Shown: positions 46,863 to 55,647 of the stretch, one piece after another
How positions within the stretch are numbered: position 1 is the stretch's first letter
Layout of the letters: every line of letters begins with the position of its first letter
NCBI GenBank assembly: GCA_031551265.1
Contig: JAVBNU010000041.1
Span: 13,160-77,159 of the forward strand
DNA: 64,000 nt
Source of the DNA: JAVBNU01 sp031551265
GTDB lineage: Bacteria > Cyanobacteriota > Vampirovibrionia > Gastranaerophilales > Gastranaerophilaceae
Direction: 5' to 3'
The notes under the pieces: generated by a model
Databases searched by the model: none
What the model was told of the DNA's origin: nothing
The model's input: only the letters and a program-made list of their open reading frames with translations
Translations under genes and position numbers: made by a program

Positions 46863-49253
46863 TTATACTGCCATTCGTTGTTTTAAGTTATTTAGCACAT
46901 CTTTATCTAAAGTTATTGCCATCTGATCGCAGTAATTTTGAATGGCGCCTTTATTCCAGCTTACATCTGTATGAAGCGCATTGATATCCATTTGCGCGCT
47001 GACTTTTTCATCAAGACGAATATCTGTTGACATAGCCTCTTTCAAAGCTCTTGCGTTCAGGGTACGAGCTAAGTCTTTGCCTCTTTGATTCCCTTGCATA
47101 CACATATAGTCATAGTCAGGAACAGTGACAGCATTGGCTTTTTCAGGATTCTGAGCGTAGCTGAAGATTTTGCGAGAAACGGCAGGTATAGATTTCATAC
47201 CGCCAACCTCTGTACAAATTACGTGTGAGCCAGCGTATAAGCCTTTGAGTTCTGAAATTCCGTACGGTTCAAAATCGCTAGGCATAATATTTCTGGTTGT
47301 CATATTGGTCAGCATCAGGCCTTCGTTGCTGACTCTTTGTTCAGTGAACAATAATCTGTCGCCGTCAGCGCCTAGCCTGTCTTTAGCTGTTTTAATATAC
47401 CAGCTGAGATGGTCATTACCACCACCAGATAGCAGCAGCACAGGTCTGTTCGGATCACTTTTGCAGTATCCTTCCATTAATTTGGAATACGCATCGACTA
47501 TCGTATCAAAACCTTTTTGGTCATCAAGACGTGATGCCATAGAGAAAATCGGCGTGTCTGCTGTTATACCTGTAATATCAATACCGTGTGCGCCTTGGTA
47601 AAAATTAGGCGGGGTTAGAAATATTTTTTGATTGGGATTAGTTACTGAATCTTTGAGCAGTTCGACATAAATTTCTTTATTATGTCTTTTTTGTTGCATA
47701 AATTCATTTATATTAATCGGTTCCTTGCTATCAAATTTTTCTAAATACGGAACGATTTTTTTGTTTAGACTGTCACCAAAATATGCATTCAGTTTAGCAA
47801 CATTCTCTGCGCTTGCAGCGTAAGAACGTTTGTCCACGCCGTTAGGCAGCGAAACCAAACCGCCTTTCACACCTCTGAGTTTAATTAAGTCAGATAACTT
47901 TGCAGCCAGGCCGTGTTTGAGAATTTCGTTCAAATATCCTTCTGATACAGGACCAATTCTTGTAGCCAAAGTCATTGCAGCATGAGCAGGATTGAGCACT
48001 TGCGCAAAAAATCCGACACGCTGCGACGGCGTGCCGAACATACCAATATCTCTGCCATTATCAGCTATGCAGCTGTTTTCCACGATTTCATGGGCATATT
48101 TGCCATAAAGTGTATTCCAGTAATCTTTCATTAGGTCAGGATAACCCTCTTGTCCTTGATAGTCGTTGCCAATATTATGTACCGTAACGATACTGTTATC
48201 AGCGAGTTTTCTCAAAGCATCACCTTCATGAGCAGTGATAATTCCGTCAGATTCCTCGGCATATGATAACAAACGAGCTTTACATAAAAATCCGCCCGAC
48301 TGCCATGCTTCGTGCAAAACTACTTTATCCGGTGGCTTAACGGCTTCGCCGTCAGCGAGTTTTACTTCACCTCGCTGAAGTTTTAAAACCGTGTGATAAA
48401 ACATATTATTAAACTGCGCCATTCTCAAACGCTCATTAGAATGCCAAAAATTTTGGTAAATATTTTTATAGCCGCGAACATCTCCAAAATTAAAGTGTTT
48501 GTTGTCGCTGAGGAATAAAACTTCCTGTTTTGCGGGCCCAATTAAGCCTCTGTATATGACTAAATCATCATGCCCCATTTTGCCTGAGTAGACTTTCTCA
48601 ACTTCAACGCCCTCTTTGAATCCCGGTGCAAAATATTTTAATACTCCATCATCTTCTCTAACGCCATATCTTGTAACATTTCCGTTCTTATCTATCACGT
48701 TGATATTGAACATTGGCGCAATTGCACAGGAATCAATTCCCACATTTTTCAATGCGGCAGGCAGCTGATTCGCAATATCAGCCTGTCCACCGGCTGCATG
48801 CCCCCAGCCTTCGTAGCTTACAGAAAATACTCGGGGATTTTTCATTGATGTCGGATATGACTCATTGTTCAACACTCTTGATATTTCATTAGTCATTTTT
48901 TCTCTAGCGTAAGGGTTTAGCCGGCTTCCTTGCATTAAATCTAACGATACATCACCCCAAATACTCAGTCTTTTAAAGCTCATGCCGGTATTTTGTTGAA
49001 AACTAATTTTATTTAATAACGGCCGCATAGCTATTGGAACAGCCTCAGCACTTTTCAGGTTATCTTGCTTAAAAGAAACCACAGGTGTTGCAACTCCCGC
49101 GATTAGTATCATTTTTTGCACGCGTGTATCCCAAGCAGAGTCAGTATAATCGTTATTAACCGCTTGTGTTTTTTGCATAGAGCTCTTGCTTTGCATTGCG
49201 ATATACGGCGCAATATTTTTGCTAATTATTCCTACTTTATACACTTCTGCCAC
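46863..49253 (-). CDS. long GT5-type glycogen/starch synthase-like protein
   Basis: 796 residues against about 480-530 for ordinary GlgA. Starts with GTG behind AGGTAAGG. The first ~135 residues are an extra polar region containing TGMSFKRLSIWGDVSLD. The GT5 core then begins with VSYEGWGHAAGGQADIANQL, where AAGGQAD replaces the usual KTGGLAD. The C-terminal half has SMASRLDDQKGFD, a GGGND loop and PSDFEPYGISELKGLYAG, where the E of the E-x-x-x-x-x-x-E pair lies. It would add glucose from ADP- or UDP-glucose to alpha-glucan. Near malQ and ppdK, which supports glycogen metabolism. Activity is likely but the altered KTGG loop leaves the donor uncertain. Confidence 0.82.
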   Translation of the reverse strand: MAEVYKVGIISKNIAPYIAMQSKSSMQKTQAVNNDYTDSAWDTRVQKMILIAGVATPVVSFKQDNLKSAEAVPIAMRPLLNKISFQQNTGMSFKRLSIWGDVSLDLMQGSRLNPYAREKMTNEISRVLNNESYPTSMKNPRVFSVSYEGWGHAAGGQADIANQLPAALKNVGIDSCAIAPMFNINVIDKNGNVTRYGVREDDGVLKYFAPGFKEGVEVEKVYSGKMGHDDLVIYRGLIGPAKQEVLFLSDNKHFNFGDVRGYKNIYQNFWHSNERLRMAQFNNMFYHTVLKLQRGEVKLADGEAVKPPDKVVLHEAWQSGGFLCKARLLSYAEESDGIITAHEGDALRKLADNSIVTVHNIGNDYQGQEGYPDLMKDYWNTLYGKYAHEIVENSCIADNGRDIGMFGTPSQRVGFFAQVLNPAHAAMTLATRIGPVSEGYLNEILKHGLAAKLSDLIKLRGVKGGLVSLPNGVDKRSYAASAENVAKLNAYFGDSLNKKIVPYLEKFDSKEPININEFMQQKRHNKEIYVELLKDSVTNPNQKIFLTPPNFYQGAHGIDITGITADTPIFSMASRLDDQKGFDTIVDAYSKLMEGYCKSDPNRPVLLLSGGGNDHLSWYIKTAKDRLGADGDRLLFTEQRVSNEGLMLTNMTTRNIMPSDFEPYGISELKGLYAGSHVICTEVGGMKSIPAVSRKIFSYAQNPEKANAVTVPDYDYMCMQGNQRGKDLARTLNARALKEAMSTDIRLDEKVSAQMDINALHTDVSWNKGAIQNYCDQMAITLDKDVLNNLKQRMAV

Positions 49254-49376
49254 ACCTTACCTGCTTTCTCTTAAATAAGATACTATCTCTTAGCTATATT
49301 AAGTTCGGACACAGAAAAATTTGACACCTTATGGCATAAATTGTAATAAAAATTAATATATCAAACGAAAAATTTA

Positions 49377-50396
49377 CTATTTATACATTTGCATGATTTC
49401 GTTTACAGAAGCTAGAACTTTTTGAGCCTCTTGCTGAGCCTTTTTTGAGCCATCAGCTATAATTGTTTTAACCTTGTCGATATCGTTTGCATACTCTGCA
49501 CGACGTGCTCTCACCGGCGCAAATTTTTCATTTATAATTGCAGCTAGTTGTCTTTTACAGTCAGCACAGCCTCGCTCTGCATTTTTGCACTCACATTTTA
49601 CACATTCAACAGTTTTTTCATCGGCAAAAATTTCATAATATTTGAACACAACGACGCAGTTGTCGGGGTTGCCTTTATCTTCACGGCGAATACGTGCGGA
49701 ATCGGTCATTGCACGCATAATTTTTTTGGTTGTAGTTTCTTCATCGTCAGAAATTTTAATATCGTTATTAAACGACTTACCCATTTTTTGTCCATCAACA
49801 CCAACTAGCATTGGGATTTTTGTTAACTTCGCATGCGGCTCATTGAAAAATTCAGTTTTATAAATATTGTTGAAACGTCTTGCAATATCGCGTGAAATCT
49901 CGATATGCGCAACCTGATCGACTCCAACGGGCACAAGCGATGCATTAAACGACAATATATCAGCTGTTTGCAGCACAGGATAGCCCAACAGGCCGTAGCT
50001 GAGCGAAATGCCTTCAGAATTTTCTGCGCCCTTTTCCTTTAGGATTTTAACCATATCTTTAAGAGTCGGATCGCGTTCCACCCAGTTGTTAGGCGTTACC
50101 ATGCTCAAAAGTAAGTGTAAAACAGCCGTTTCAGGCACGAGTGACTGAACATAAATCGTTGATTTTTCAGGGTCAATGCCGCTTGCGAGCCAATCCAAGA
50201 CACACTCAACCACATCCGTACGCAAGTTTTCTGTTTTGTCGTACTTTGTAGTTAGCGCATGCCAGTCAGCGATTGCGAAGTAGCAATCGTATTCATCTTG
50301 CAATTTTACCCAGTTAGTCAGTACACCTTCATAATGACCAAAATGCAACTTACCCGTGGGGCGCATTCCTGACATCAATTTCTGTTTTTCACTCAT
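49377..50396 (-). CDS. trpS: tryptophanyl-tRNA synthetase with Cys cluster
   Basis: 339 residues from the ATG at 50396 with AAAGG seven bases before; an extension to 50417 is in frame. HIGH-type motif PTGKLHFGH at residues 13-21 and KMSKS-type KMGKS at 204-208. The C-terminal anticodon region holds C247-x22-C270-x6-C277-x2-C280, the spacing known for the [4Fe-4S] site in Thermotoga maritima TrpRS, plus two more cysteines (C265, C268). Charges tRNA-Trp with tryptophan. No T-box leader: the upstream gap is 72 bases. Confidence 0.95.
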   Translation of the reverse strand: MSEKQKLMSGMRPTGKLHFGHYEGVLTNWVKLQDEYDCYFAIADWHALTTKYDKTENLRTDVVECVLDWLASGIDPEKSTIYVQSLVPETAVLHLLLSMVTPNNWVERDPTLKDMVKILKEKGAENSEGISLSYGLLGYPVLQTADILSFNASLVPVGVDQVAHIEISRDIARRFNNIYKTEFFNEPHAKLTKIPMLVGVDGQKMGKSFNNDIKISDDEETTTKKIMRAMTDSARIRREDKGNPDNCVVVFKYYEIFADEKTVECVKCECKNAERGCADCKRQLAAIINEKFAPVRARRAEYANDIDKVKTIIADGSKKAQQEAQKVLASVNEIMQMYK

Positions 50397-50468
50397 CACT
50401 ATACCTTTTTGTTTCAATGTATACGTTAATTATACAAACAACATTAAAATGGTACAAATTTTATTGAG

Positions 50469-50681
50469 TTAGCAAAAAAGAATTTTGATATCAACATTCA
50501 ACGCAGTGCATAAACCTATAAGCACGCTTATACTAGGGTTAGCTTTATTATTCTCAATCATATTAAGGTATTTTGCGGTAATACCAGCCATTTCCGCGAG
50601 TTTTTCCTGAGAATATTTTTTTCTGACCCTCTCAACACGGATGTTTTCTGAAATTTTTTTAAGTATTAACTCTTTATCCAT
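50469..50681 (-). CDS. small XRE-family DNA-binding protein
   Basis: 70 residues, a single helix-turn-helix domain. IRVERVRKKYSQEKLAEMAG leads into the turn and ITAKYLNMIENNKANPSISV holds the recognition helix; this is the Cro/C1 type typical of restriction-controller and small regulator genes. It has no extra domain. It lies between trpS and tyrA, on the same strand as both but separated from each by over 70 bases. Target unknown. The start codon is preceded by AAGATTTTCTTATGG without a strong site. Confidence 0.75.
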   Translation of the reverse strand: MDKELILKKISENIRVERVRKKYSQEKLAEMAGITAKYLNMIENNKANPSISVLIGLCTALNVDIKILFC

Positions 50682-50800
50682 AAGAAAATCTTAGTTTACT
50701 TGCTTGATTAAAGGTATCCATGATAGTATAACCATTTAGAATTATAATTCGCCAGAGATATATAATAATTCAATACTTAATGCATATTAGCATAAAAAAA

Positions 50801-51628
50801 CTAATTTAACTTGGCATTATAAATATTTTTTCCGTCAATTGAATATAGCTGATATCGTTTAAGAGCAATAGCTACAGCCAACTTTGCATAATTTTCATCG
50901 CCGAATAAAGCGTTGGTTTGTTTCATGAATTTTGCAAGCACATCTTCGATATTATCTCGATTATAAATCAACATGTCCTCAGCAAGTTGTTTATCAGTCA
51001 TAGCAAGCCTTGTAGAGTCACGAAAACCGCTTGCAGCCAGCTGCATCGCCAATTTATCATCCTCAGCGTTCTTCATCAATCCTTGTGCCACAAGCATAGG
51101 CAAGTGCGAAATCAACGCCACAGCATAATCATGCTCCTCGGCAGATGTAATAATAGTTTTTGCGCCGGTAAATTTAATAATCTTTTTTAGGGTTTGGACA
51201 TCTTCGTCAGTTGCATTTTCAGAAGGAGTCAGCACCCAGCGTGCACCCTCAAACAAGAAGGCCACAGAGTTTTTGAAACCCGAGGTCTCAAGCCCTGCCA
51301 TAGGATGACCGCCAATAAATTTATACGAGTATTTTTTGCGCATCATAAGCCTTTTCACACTCGCAACATCCGTCACAATACAGTCTTTCGAGACAATACC
51401 TTCGAGCTCATCCAGCGTTTCGCATGTTTTGCTGATAGGCGTGCAGACGAAAACAACGTTACAGTTTTTGACTTCCCGAATATCACTGGTACAGCGCATA
51501 CAATAGCGTTTCGCCGCAGTTATAGTTTCAGGGTTTTGAGTGACAGCAACAACTTCAATTCCTTTATCTGACAAGTTTTTAAGCAATGAACCGCCGATTA
51601 AACCCAGCGCGATAATTCCTATTCTCAT
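50801..51628 (-). CDS. tyrA: prephenate/arogenate dehydrogenase
   Basis: 275 residues. Rossmann start IALGLIGGSLLKNL (glycine motif), then the active-site GGHPMAGLETSGF near residue 105 and the dehydrogenase helical domain. Oxidatively decarboxylates prephenate (or arogenate) on the way to tyrosine, using NAD(P)+. TAGGAG lies nine bases before the ATG. It begins 11 bases after the nudix-regulator gene and is likely co-transcribed with it. No chorismate mutase domain is fused. Confidence 0.93.
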   Translation of the reverse strand: MRIGIIALGLIGGSLLKNLSDKGIEVVAVTQNPETITAAKRYCMRCTSDIREVKNCNVVFVCTPISKTCETLDELEGIVSKDCIVTDVASVKRLMMRKKYSYKFIGGHPMAGLETSGFKNSVAFLFEGARWVLTPSENATDEDVQTLKKIIKFTGAKTIITSAEEHDYAVALISHLPMLVAQGLMKNAEDDKLAMQLAASGFRDSTRLAMTDKQLAEDMLIYNRDNIEDVLAKFMKQTNALFGDENYAKLAVAIALKRYQLYSIDGKNIYNAKLN

Positions 51629-51639
51629 TATTCAAGCTC

Positions 51640-52323
51640 CTATGTGAAAAAATGCCCGCGTTTTGAATTTAATGTAATTGTGTCAAAAGAGTAAAGTCTT
51701 GCAGGGCGTTTAGATGCAGATTTGGTATATTCATTCAACTCTTTTAATATTGATGCGGAAAGCATTTTCTTTCTAAAATTTCTTTTATCTAATTTTTTAG
51801 CCAAAATTAGTTCATATGATTTTTGCAACTCTGTTAACGTAAACTTTTCAGGCAACAACTGGAACGCAATCGGGCAGAAATCAAGTCTTTCTCTGGTTCT
51901 TTTCAGAGAGTATTCGATGATTTCTTTGTGGTCGAATGCCAATGGCGGCAAATTATACACAGGATGCCACTCAACGTCAGTTGTTTCAGGGTCAGTACCG
52001 GCAGAAAGTACAATATCATCCGAGCGAATAAGCGCAAAATACGCACACGTGATAACCCTTGCATTAGGGTGACGGGTTGGATCGCCAAAGGTATAAAGTT
52101 GCTCTAAATAAATATTTTGGACGTTAGTTTTTTCTTTAAGGATTCTTAACGCCGCATTATCAAGGTTTTCAGATAAACGGATAAATCCACCGGGAATGGC
52201 CCATTTGCCCTTGAAAGGTTCATTAGCACGTTTTACCAATAGAACTTTCAGTTTATTTTCTTTAATTGTGAAGATAACAACGTCAGCCGTTACCTCATGC
52301 GTTTTCGTCTCTTTGTAGACCAA
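51640..52323 (-). CDS. NrtR-like regulator: degenerate nudix plus winged helix
   Basis: 227 residues from a TTG behind AAGGGG. Residues about 8-140 are a nudix fold with GKWAIPGGFIRLSENLDNAA, but the catalytic REUxEE reads RILKEK, so hydrolysis is doubtful. The C-terminal ~80 residues match the winged-helix part of NrtR-type proteins (FTLTELQKSYELILAKKLDK, NFRKKML). NrtR proteins bind ADP-ribose and repress NAD genes. The next gene is tyrA, an NAD-dependent enzyme, but the real regulon cannot be told. Alternative: an active nudix hydrolase of broad type. Confidence 0.8.
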   Translation of the reverse strand: MVYKETKTHEVTADVVIFTIKENKLKVLLVKRANEPFKGKWAIPGGFIRLSENLDNAALRILKEKTNVQNIYLEQLYTFGDPTRHPNARVITCAYFALIRSDDIVLSAGTDPETTDVEWHPVYNLPPLAFDHKEIIEYSLKRTRERLDFCPIAFQLLPEKFTLTELQKSYELILAKKLDKRNFRKKMLSASILKELNEYTKSASKRPARLYSFDTITLNSKRGHFFT

Positions 52324-52420
52324 GATTTTGCCCCTTCAAAACAACTCAATGTCTTTAAACCATTATAAAATAAACACAAACAAAAGATGTAAAGAAATGT
52401 ATCATTTAATATACGCGCTA

Positions 52421-52596
52421 CGTCATTCTGAACTTGTTTCAGAATCTGTACCAACGCAGCAATGATAATTGAGCTTCGCGCTTGGTTATTAAAACATAGA
52501 CCCAACAACTTAAGGCTTGTTTTTTATTTCATCATCGCCACAAATTAATACTCAAACACGCAAATCGACAGATGCTGAAACAAGTTCAGCATGACG
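52421..52596. repeat. composite element: two inverted CTGAACTTGTTTCAG palindromes
   Basis: Left end CGTCATTCTGAACTTGTTTC with AGAATC (52421-52446), right end GATGCTGAAACAAGTTCAGC with ATGACG (52571-52596). Same ends as the element at 9034-9231, different interior. It occupies most of the 320-base gap between the nudix regulator and the gene at 52644; no ORF inside. Confidence 0.75.
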
Positions 52597-52643
52597 ACGT
52601 ATAATTTATTTGTTTTTCATAAAAAAATCATTAAATTTTCTTT

Positions 52644-53165
52644 ATGAAAATGAAACTTTTTTGTTTTTTATGCGTCATGTTATTTATAGTTATGTTAACT
52701 ACTCAGCCGTCAACGGCACAGGATGTTAAGTTGCTTCAGGGCAATGTTTCATTAATTGATGAGATACCTGAAAATTTTTACGGAACCTGGATTGTTGCAG
52801 CCAGAGAAATCTCGAACACGAATCCGGCATTATATGCTGCTTCGAGCATTGACGTGTGGACTTTGACGAGGAAAGGTAATATAATTATCCTATGTAATCC
52901 TGTTTCAGGTGCACAAGCAGCAGTATCTATAGATTCGGTTGAGGATAACACAATTAAATTCAGCAGAGTTGCAAGAGGAGATAATGAAATAGGATTAGAA
53001 ACCCCGTCTATCACATTGCGGGGTGACACATTTGATGGTACTGATAAAATGGTTATTAAACGGTACGCAAACAATCAATTATATCGTGAAGAAGTTGTTG
53101 AATATCGCTTAAAGGGGAAAAAGGTCACATCTGAAAATCCATTCCATTTAGTAAGCAAGGAGTAA
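52644..53165 (+). CDS. secreted or periplasmic protein, unknown
   Basis: 173 residues. Signal peptide about 1-26 (CFLCVMLFIVMLTTQPSTAQ). The mature part looks all-beta, with NFYGTWIVAAREISN, VWTLTRKGNIIIL and a C-terminal KRYANNQLYREEVVEYRLKG; this lipocalin-like pattern is common to small envelope proteins of unknown role. No ribosome-binding site is seen; a weak TAAATT ends six bases before the ATG. The trxB gene follows after 7 bases, so they may share a message. Confidence 0.65.
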   Translation: MKMKLFCFLCVMLFIVMLTTQPSTAQDVKLLQGNVSLIDEIPENFYGTWIVAAREISNTNPALYAASSIDVWTLTRKGNIIILCNPVSGAQAAVSIDSVEDNTIKFSRVARGDNEIGLETPSITLRGDTFDGTDKMVIKRYANNQLYREEVVEYRLKGKKVTSENPFHLVSKE

Positions 53166-53172
53166 AGTTATT

Positions 53173-54126
53173 ATGGTAGAGAAGAAAGAATTAGAGTTTG
53201 ATACAGTTATATTGGGAGCAGGACCGGCAGGGTTCTCCGCAGGTATTTATGCCAAAAGGGGAGATGCTAACGTTGCTATCGTAGACATTTCGGCTACGGG
53301 TGGTCAACCGGCCAACTATCTTGAGATAGAGAACTATCCGGGATTCCCGATTATCGAGGGTTATGGATTAATGCAAAAATTTGAGGAACATGCCGACAAG
53401 TTTGGTATTGAAAAATATGAAATGCAGGAAATCCAAAAAATTAATTTAGTACCCGAGACAAAAACTATCGAAACTATTGATACAGTTTATAAAACAAAAA
53501 CGGTAATTATTGCGACCGGCGCTCAAGCAAAGAAATTAGGCGTTCCCGGCGAGAAAGAATTCATAGGACGCGGCGTAAGCTATTGTGCGGTCTGTGATGG
53601 GGCGTTCTACCGCGAAAAAACAGTTGCTGTTGTTGGTGGTGGTAATTCGGCCGTTGAGGAAGCGATTTATTTAACAAAATTCGCCGACAAGGTTTATATC
53701 ATCCACAGACGTGATGAGCTGCGCGCTGATAGAGTAATCCAAAAACGCGCTATGGAAAATCCTAAAATTCAATTCATTTTGGACACAGTTCCGTTAGAAA
53801 TCAAGGGTGAAGATGCGGTTAATTCCATTGTTTTGAAGAATCTTAAGACAAACGAAGTAACGACATTGAAAACTGATGGAGTATTCCCTTATATCGGGTT
53901 TGCACCAAACGTAGATATGATTTCGGGACAAGTACAACAAAATGAAGGCGGTTTTATCGTAACTGATGAAAACATGCAGACTTCATTACCGGGCGTGTGG
54001 GCGATTGGCGATGTTCGTACAACACCTTTGAGACAGGTAATAACAGCCGCCGCAGATGGCGCAATCGCTGCCTGTGATATGGTAAAATACCTCGACACAA
54101 TCAAAGAAAAAGTATTTATATCATAA
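53173..54126 (+). CDS. trxB: thioredoxin reductase
   Basis: 317 residues. FAD motif GAGPAGFSAG at residues 15-24, redox-active C138-A-V-C141 in YCAVCDGAF, NADPH motif VVGGGNSAVEEA, and the C-terminal GVWAIGDVRTTPLRQV. Reduces thioredoxin with NADPH in the cytoplasm. An AAGGAG-type site (at the end of the preceding gene) lies near the ATG. It follows the secreted-protein gene by 7 bases. No thioredoxin gene is adjacent. Confidence 0.95.
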   Translation: MVEKKELEFDTVILGAGPAGFSAGIYAKRGDANVAIVDISATGGQPANYLEIENYPGFPIIEGYGLMQKFEEHADKFGIEKYEMQEIQKINLVPETKTIETIDTVYKTKTVIIATGAQAKKLGVPGEKEFIGRGVSYCAVCDGAFYREKTVAVVGGGNSAVEEAIYLTKFADKVYIIHRRDELRADRVIQKRAMENPKIQFILDTVPLEIKGEDAVNSIVLKNLKTNEVTTLKTDGVFPYIGFAPNVDMISGQVQQNEGGFIVTDENMQTSLPGVWAIGDVRTTPLRQVITAAADGAIAACDMVKYLDTIKEKVFIS

Positions 54127-54141
54127 TTTAACATTAGTAAA

Positions 54142-54166
54142 GTAGGGTGCATCCCACGCACCGAAA
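54142..54166. repeat. REP-like palindrome, GTAGGGTGCG family
   Basis: GTAGGGTGCATCCCACGCAC followed by CGAAA, 16 bases after the trxB stop. Confidence 0.8.
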
Positions 54167-54214
54167 CCATAAGACCATACTGACAATTACATTTCATATT
54201 TCATGTTCATTAAA

Positions 54215-54240
54215 AAAGCCCTTTTTCAGGGCTTTATTTT
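54215..54240 (+). terminator. trxB terminator
   Basis: AAAGCCCT-(5)-AGGGCTTT then ATTTTTG; it is nearly symmetrical and may serve the facing gene as well. Confidence 0.8.
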
Positions 54241-54267
54241 TGTGGAAATATGAAAAATTAGTACAAA

Positions 54268-54600
54268 TTAAGCTGCTGCTTTTACTGGGCAGTTAATTTC
54301 AGAAATCAAATACTCAGCCATCCACTCAAAGTCTTTATTGCATTGAGCAGCTCTGTTCAAATGACTGATGGAGTCTTGACCCATTCTAATCAGAACCATA
54401 GCAACAACACCTCTTACGGTGCCTTTAATTACTTGCAAATAGTTAACTAAATCAGGTATTACAGACTCACCTAAAGTTACAATTTCATTTTCAATCTCGT
54501 TTTTTGTTCTGTTATCCGCAGTTTCGAGATTTTTCAATAAAGAGTCTAATACATTCTCTTCAGATTTTATTGTTCTTGTTTTTTCTAAAGTCGCTTGCAT
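54268..54600 (-). CDS. small helical, HEAT-like protein
   Basis: 110 residues with GGAAAG before the ATG. Helical throughout, with DLVNYLQVIKGTVRGVVAMV and LIRMGQDSISHLNRAAQ, which resemble one or two HEAT-type helical pairs. No signal peptide or membrane segment. It faces trxB tail to tail. Function unknown; HEAT-type proteins are usually scaffolds. Confidence 0.6.
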   Translation of the reverse strand: MQATLEKTRTIKSEENVLDSLLKNLETADNRTKNEIENEIVTLGESVIPDLVNYLQVIKGTVRGVVAMVLIRMGQDSISHLNRAAQCNKDFEWMAEYLISEINCPVKAAA

Positions 54601-54747
54601 TGTCTTTCCTTTTTTCCTTCATTGCTGCCCTTATTCAGAGCCCTACATACCAATTCTCATTTTCTTAATTGTATTATAATCCAAAAAACCCTGTTTTATG
54701 ATTTCCTTATATTTTCTTTATATCATTATAAAGATTATAAAGAAAAT

Positions 54748-54786
54748 ATAAAAAAATCAGGCTAACATCAACTGCTGCCTGATTTT
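54748..54786 (-). terminator. terminator of the Bax-inhibitor gene
   Basis: On the minus strand AAAATCAGGC-(14)-GCCTGATTTT followed by more T; 19 bases past the stop. Confidence 0.75.
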
Positions 54787-54804
54787 AATATCTTTATATT
54801 AATC

Positions 54805-55542
54805 TTAATTTCTGTTAGCCAACTTCGATAGAAGTCTGAGAATTTCTAAATACAGCCAAACAAGCGTGACCATCAAGCCGAATGCAAAGTACCATTCAAA
54901 TAGCTTTGGCATAAAGTTTCTGGCGCCAGTTTCAATATTATCAAAATCGATAATGAAGCTGAAAGAAGCGATTGCAACAACTATCAAGCTAAATGCAATA
55001 CCGATAGGCCCTGAGCTGTTAATCATAGGGATTTGAAAGTTGAAAAACCCGCCTATAAAATTAATGAGGTACAGCCCTAATATTGCAAACATCGAAATAA
55101 TAATCGTTTGTCTGAATTTTGCTGTTGCTCTCACCAGGTTCATACGATACAGAGCTAGCATTGAGAATAAGCTTAAAAACGTCAACCCGATAGCATTGAT
55201 TGCGATTCCGGGGTATTTTGCCTCAAACATCATCGTAATTGCACCTAAAAGCGAACCTTCAGCAAACGCATATATTGGCGATAAGTACGGCGCAGTTTTC
55301 GGGATGAAAATTATCACAAATGCCAAAATAAAACCAACGAAAAACGCTGTTGTAGCAATAATCATAACTTTATCGACATGCCCGACCAAAAGTTCATAAA
55401 TCGTAGCGCCGGCGCCAATAAACGCAACCAACAACAACAGCAATGTTTTCATAATCGTGCCATTAATCGTCATTGCCTGAGTCATATCAGTAGCTGCATT
55501 CTCCACAGCCTTAGAATTAAATACGGGATTTCCTCCAAACAT
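54805..55542 (-). CDS. Bax inhibitor-1/YccA-family membrane protein
   Basis: 245 residues from the ATG at 55542, which has a perfect AGGAGGTCAC site; an upstream frame start at 55566 has none. Seven hydrophobic segments fill the protein after a short polar start, with AEGSLLGAITMMFEAKYPGI and DFDNIETGARNFMPKLFEW as the characteristic stretches. Belongs to the bacterial long-N-terminus branch of BI-1-like proteins. Homologues act as pH-gated calcium leak channels or quality-control partners of FtsH; the function here is not known. Confidence 0.9.
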   Translation of the reverse strand: MFGGNPVFNSKAVENAATDMTQAMTINGTIMKTLLLLLVAFIGAGATIYELLVGHVDKVMIIATTAFFVGFILAFVIIFIPKTAPYLSPIYAFAEGSLLGAITMMFEAKYPGIAINAIGLTFLSLFSMLALYRMNLVRATAKFRQTIIISMFAILGLYLINFIGGFFNFQIPMINSSGPIGIAFSLIVVAIASFSFIIDFDNIETGARNFMPKLFEWYFAFGLMVTLVWLYLEILRLLSKLANRN

Positions 55543-55612
55543 GTGACCTCCTGAGTTTTTTAACAATAAGATTATACATCATAATGCAAGTTTTTCAATG
55601 TTAATTAACATT

Positions 55613-55641
55613 TTGACCTTTTGCGGGCGGTTAAGTATAAT
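55613..55641 (+). promoter_or_regulatory. xerC promoter giving a leaderless transcript
   Basis: TTGACC at 55613-55618, exactly 17 bases, TATAAT at 55636-55641, then six bases to the ATG at 55648. This is the best promoter in the window, and it places the transcript start on the A of the ATG. Confidence 0.75.
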
Positions 55642-55647
55642 TTGCTT

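Noticed and set aside
50397..50468. T-box leader before trpS
   Set aside because: The gap upstream is 72 bases, too short for a T-box, and has no specifier stem.
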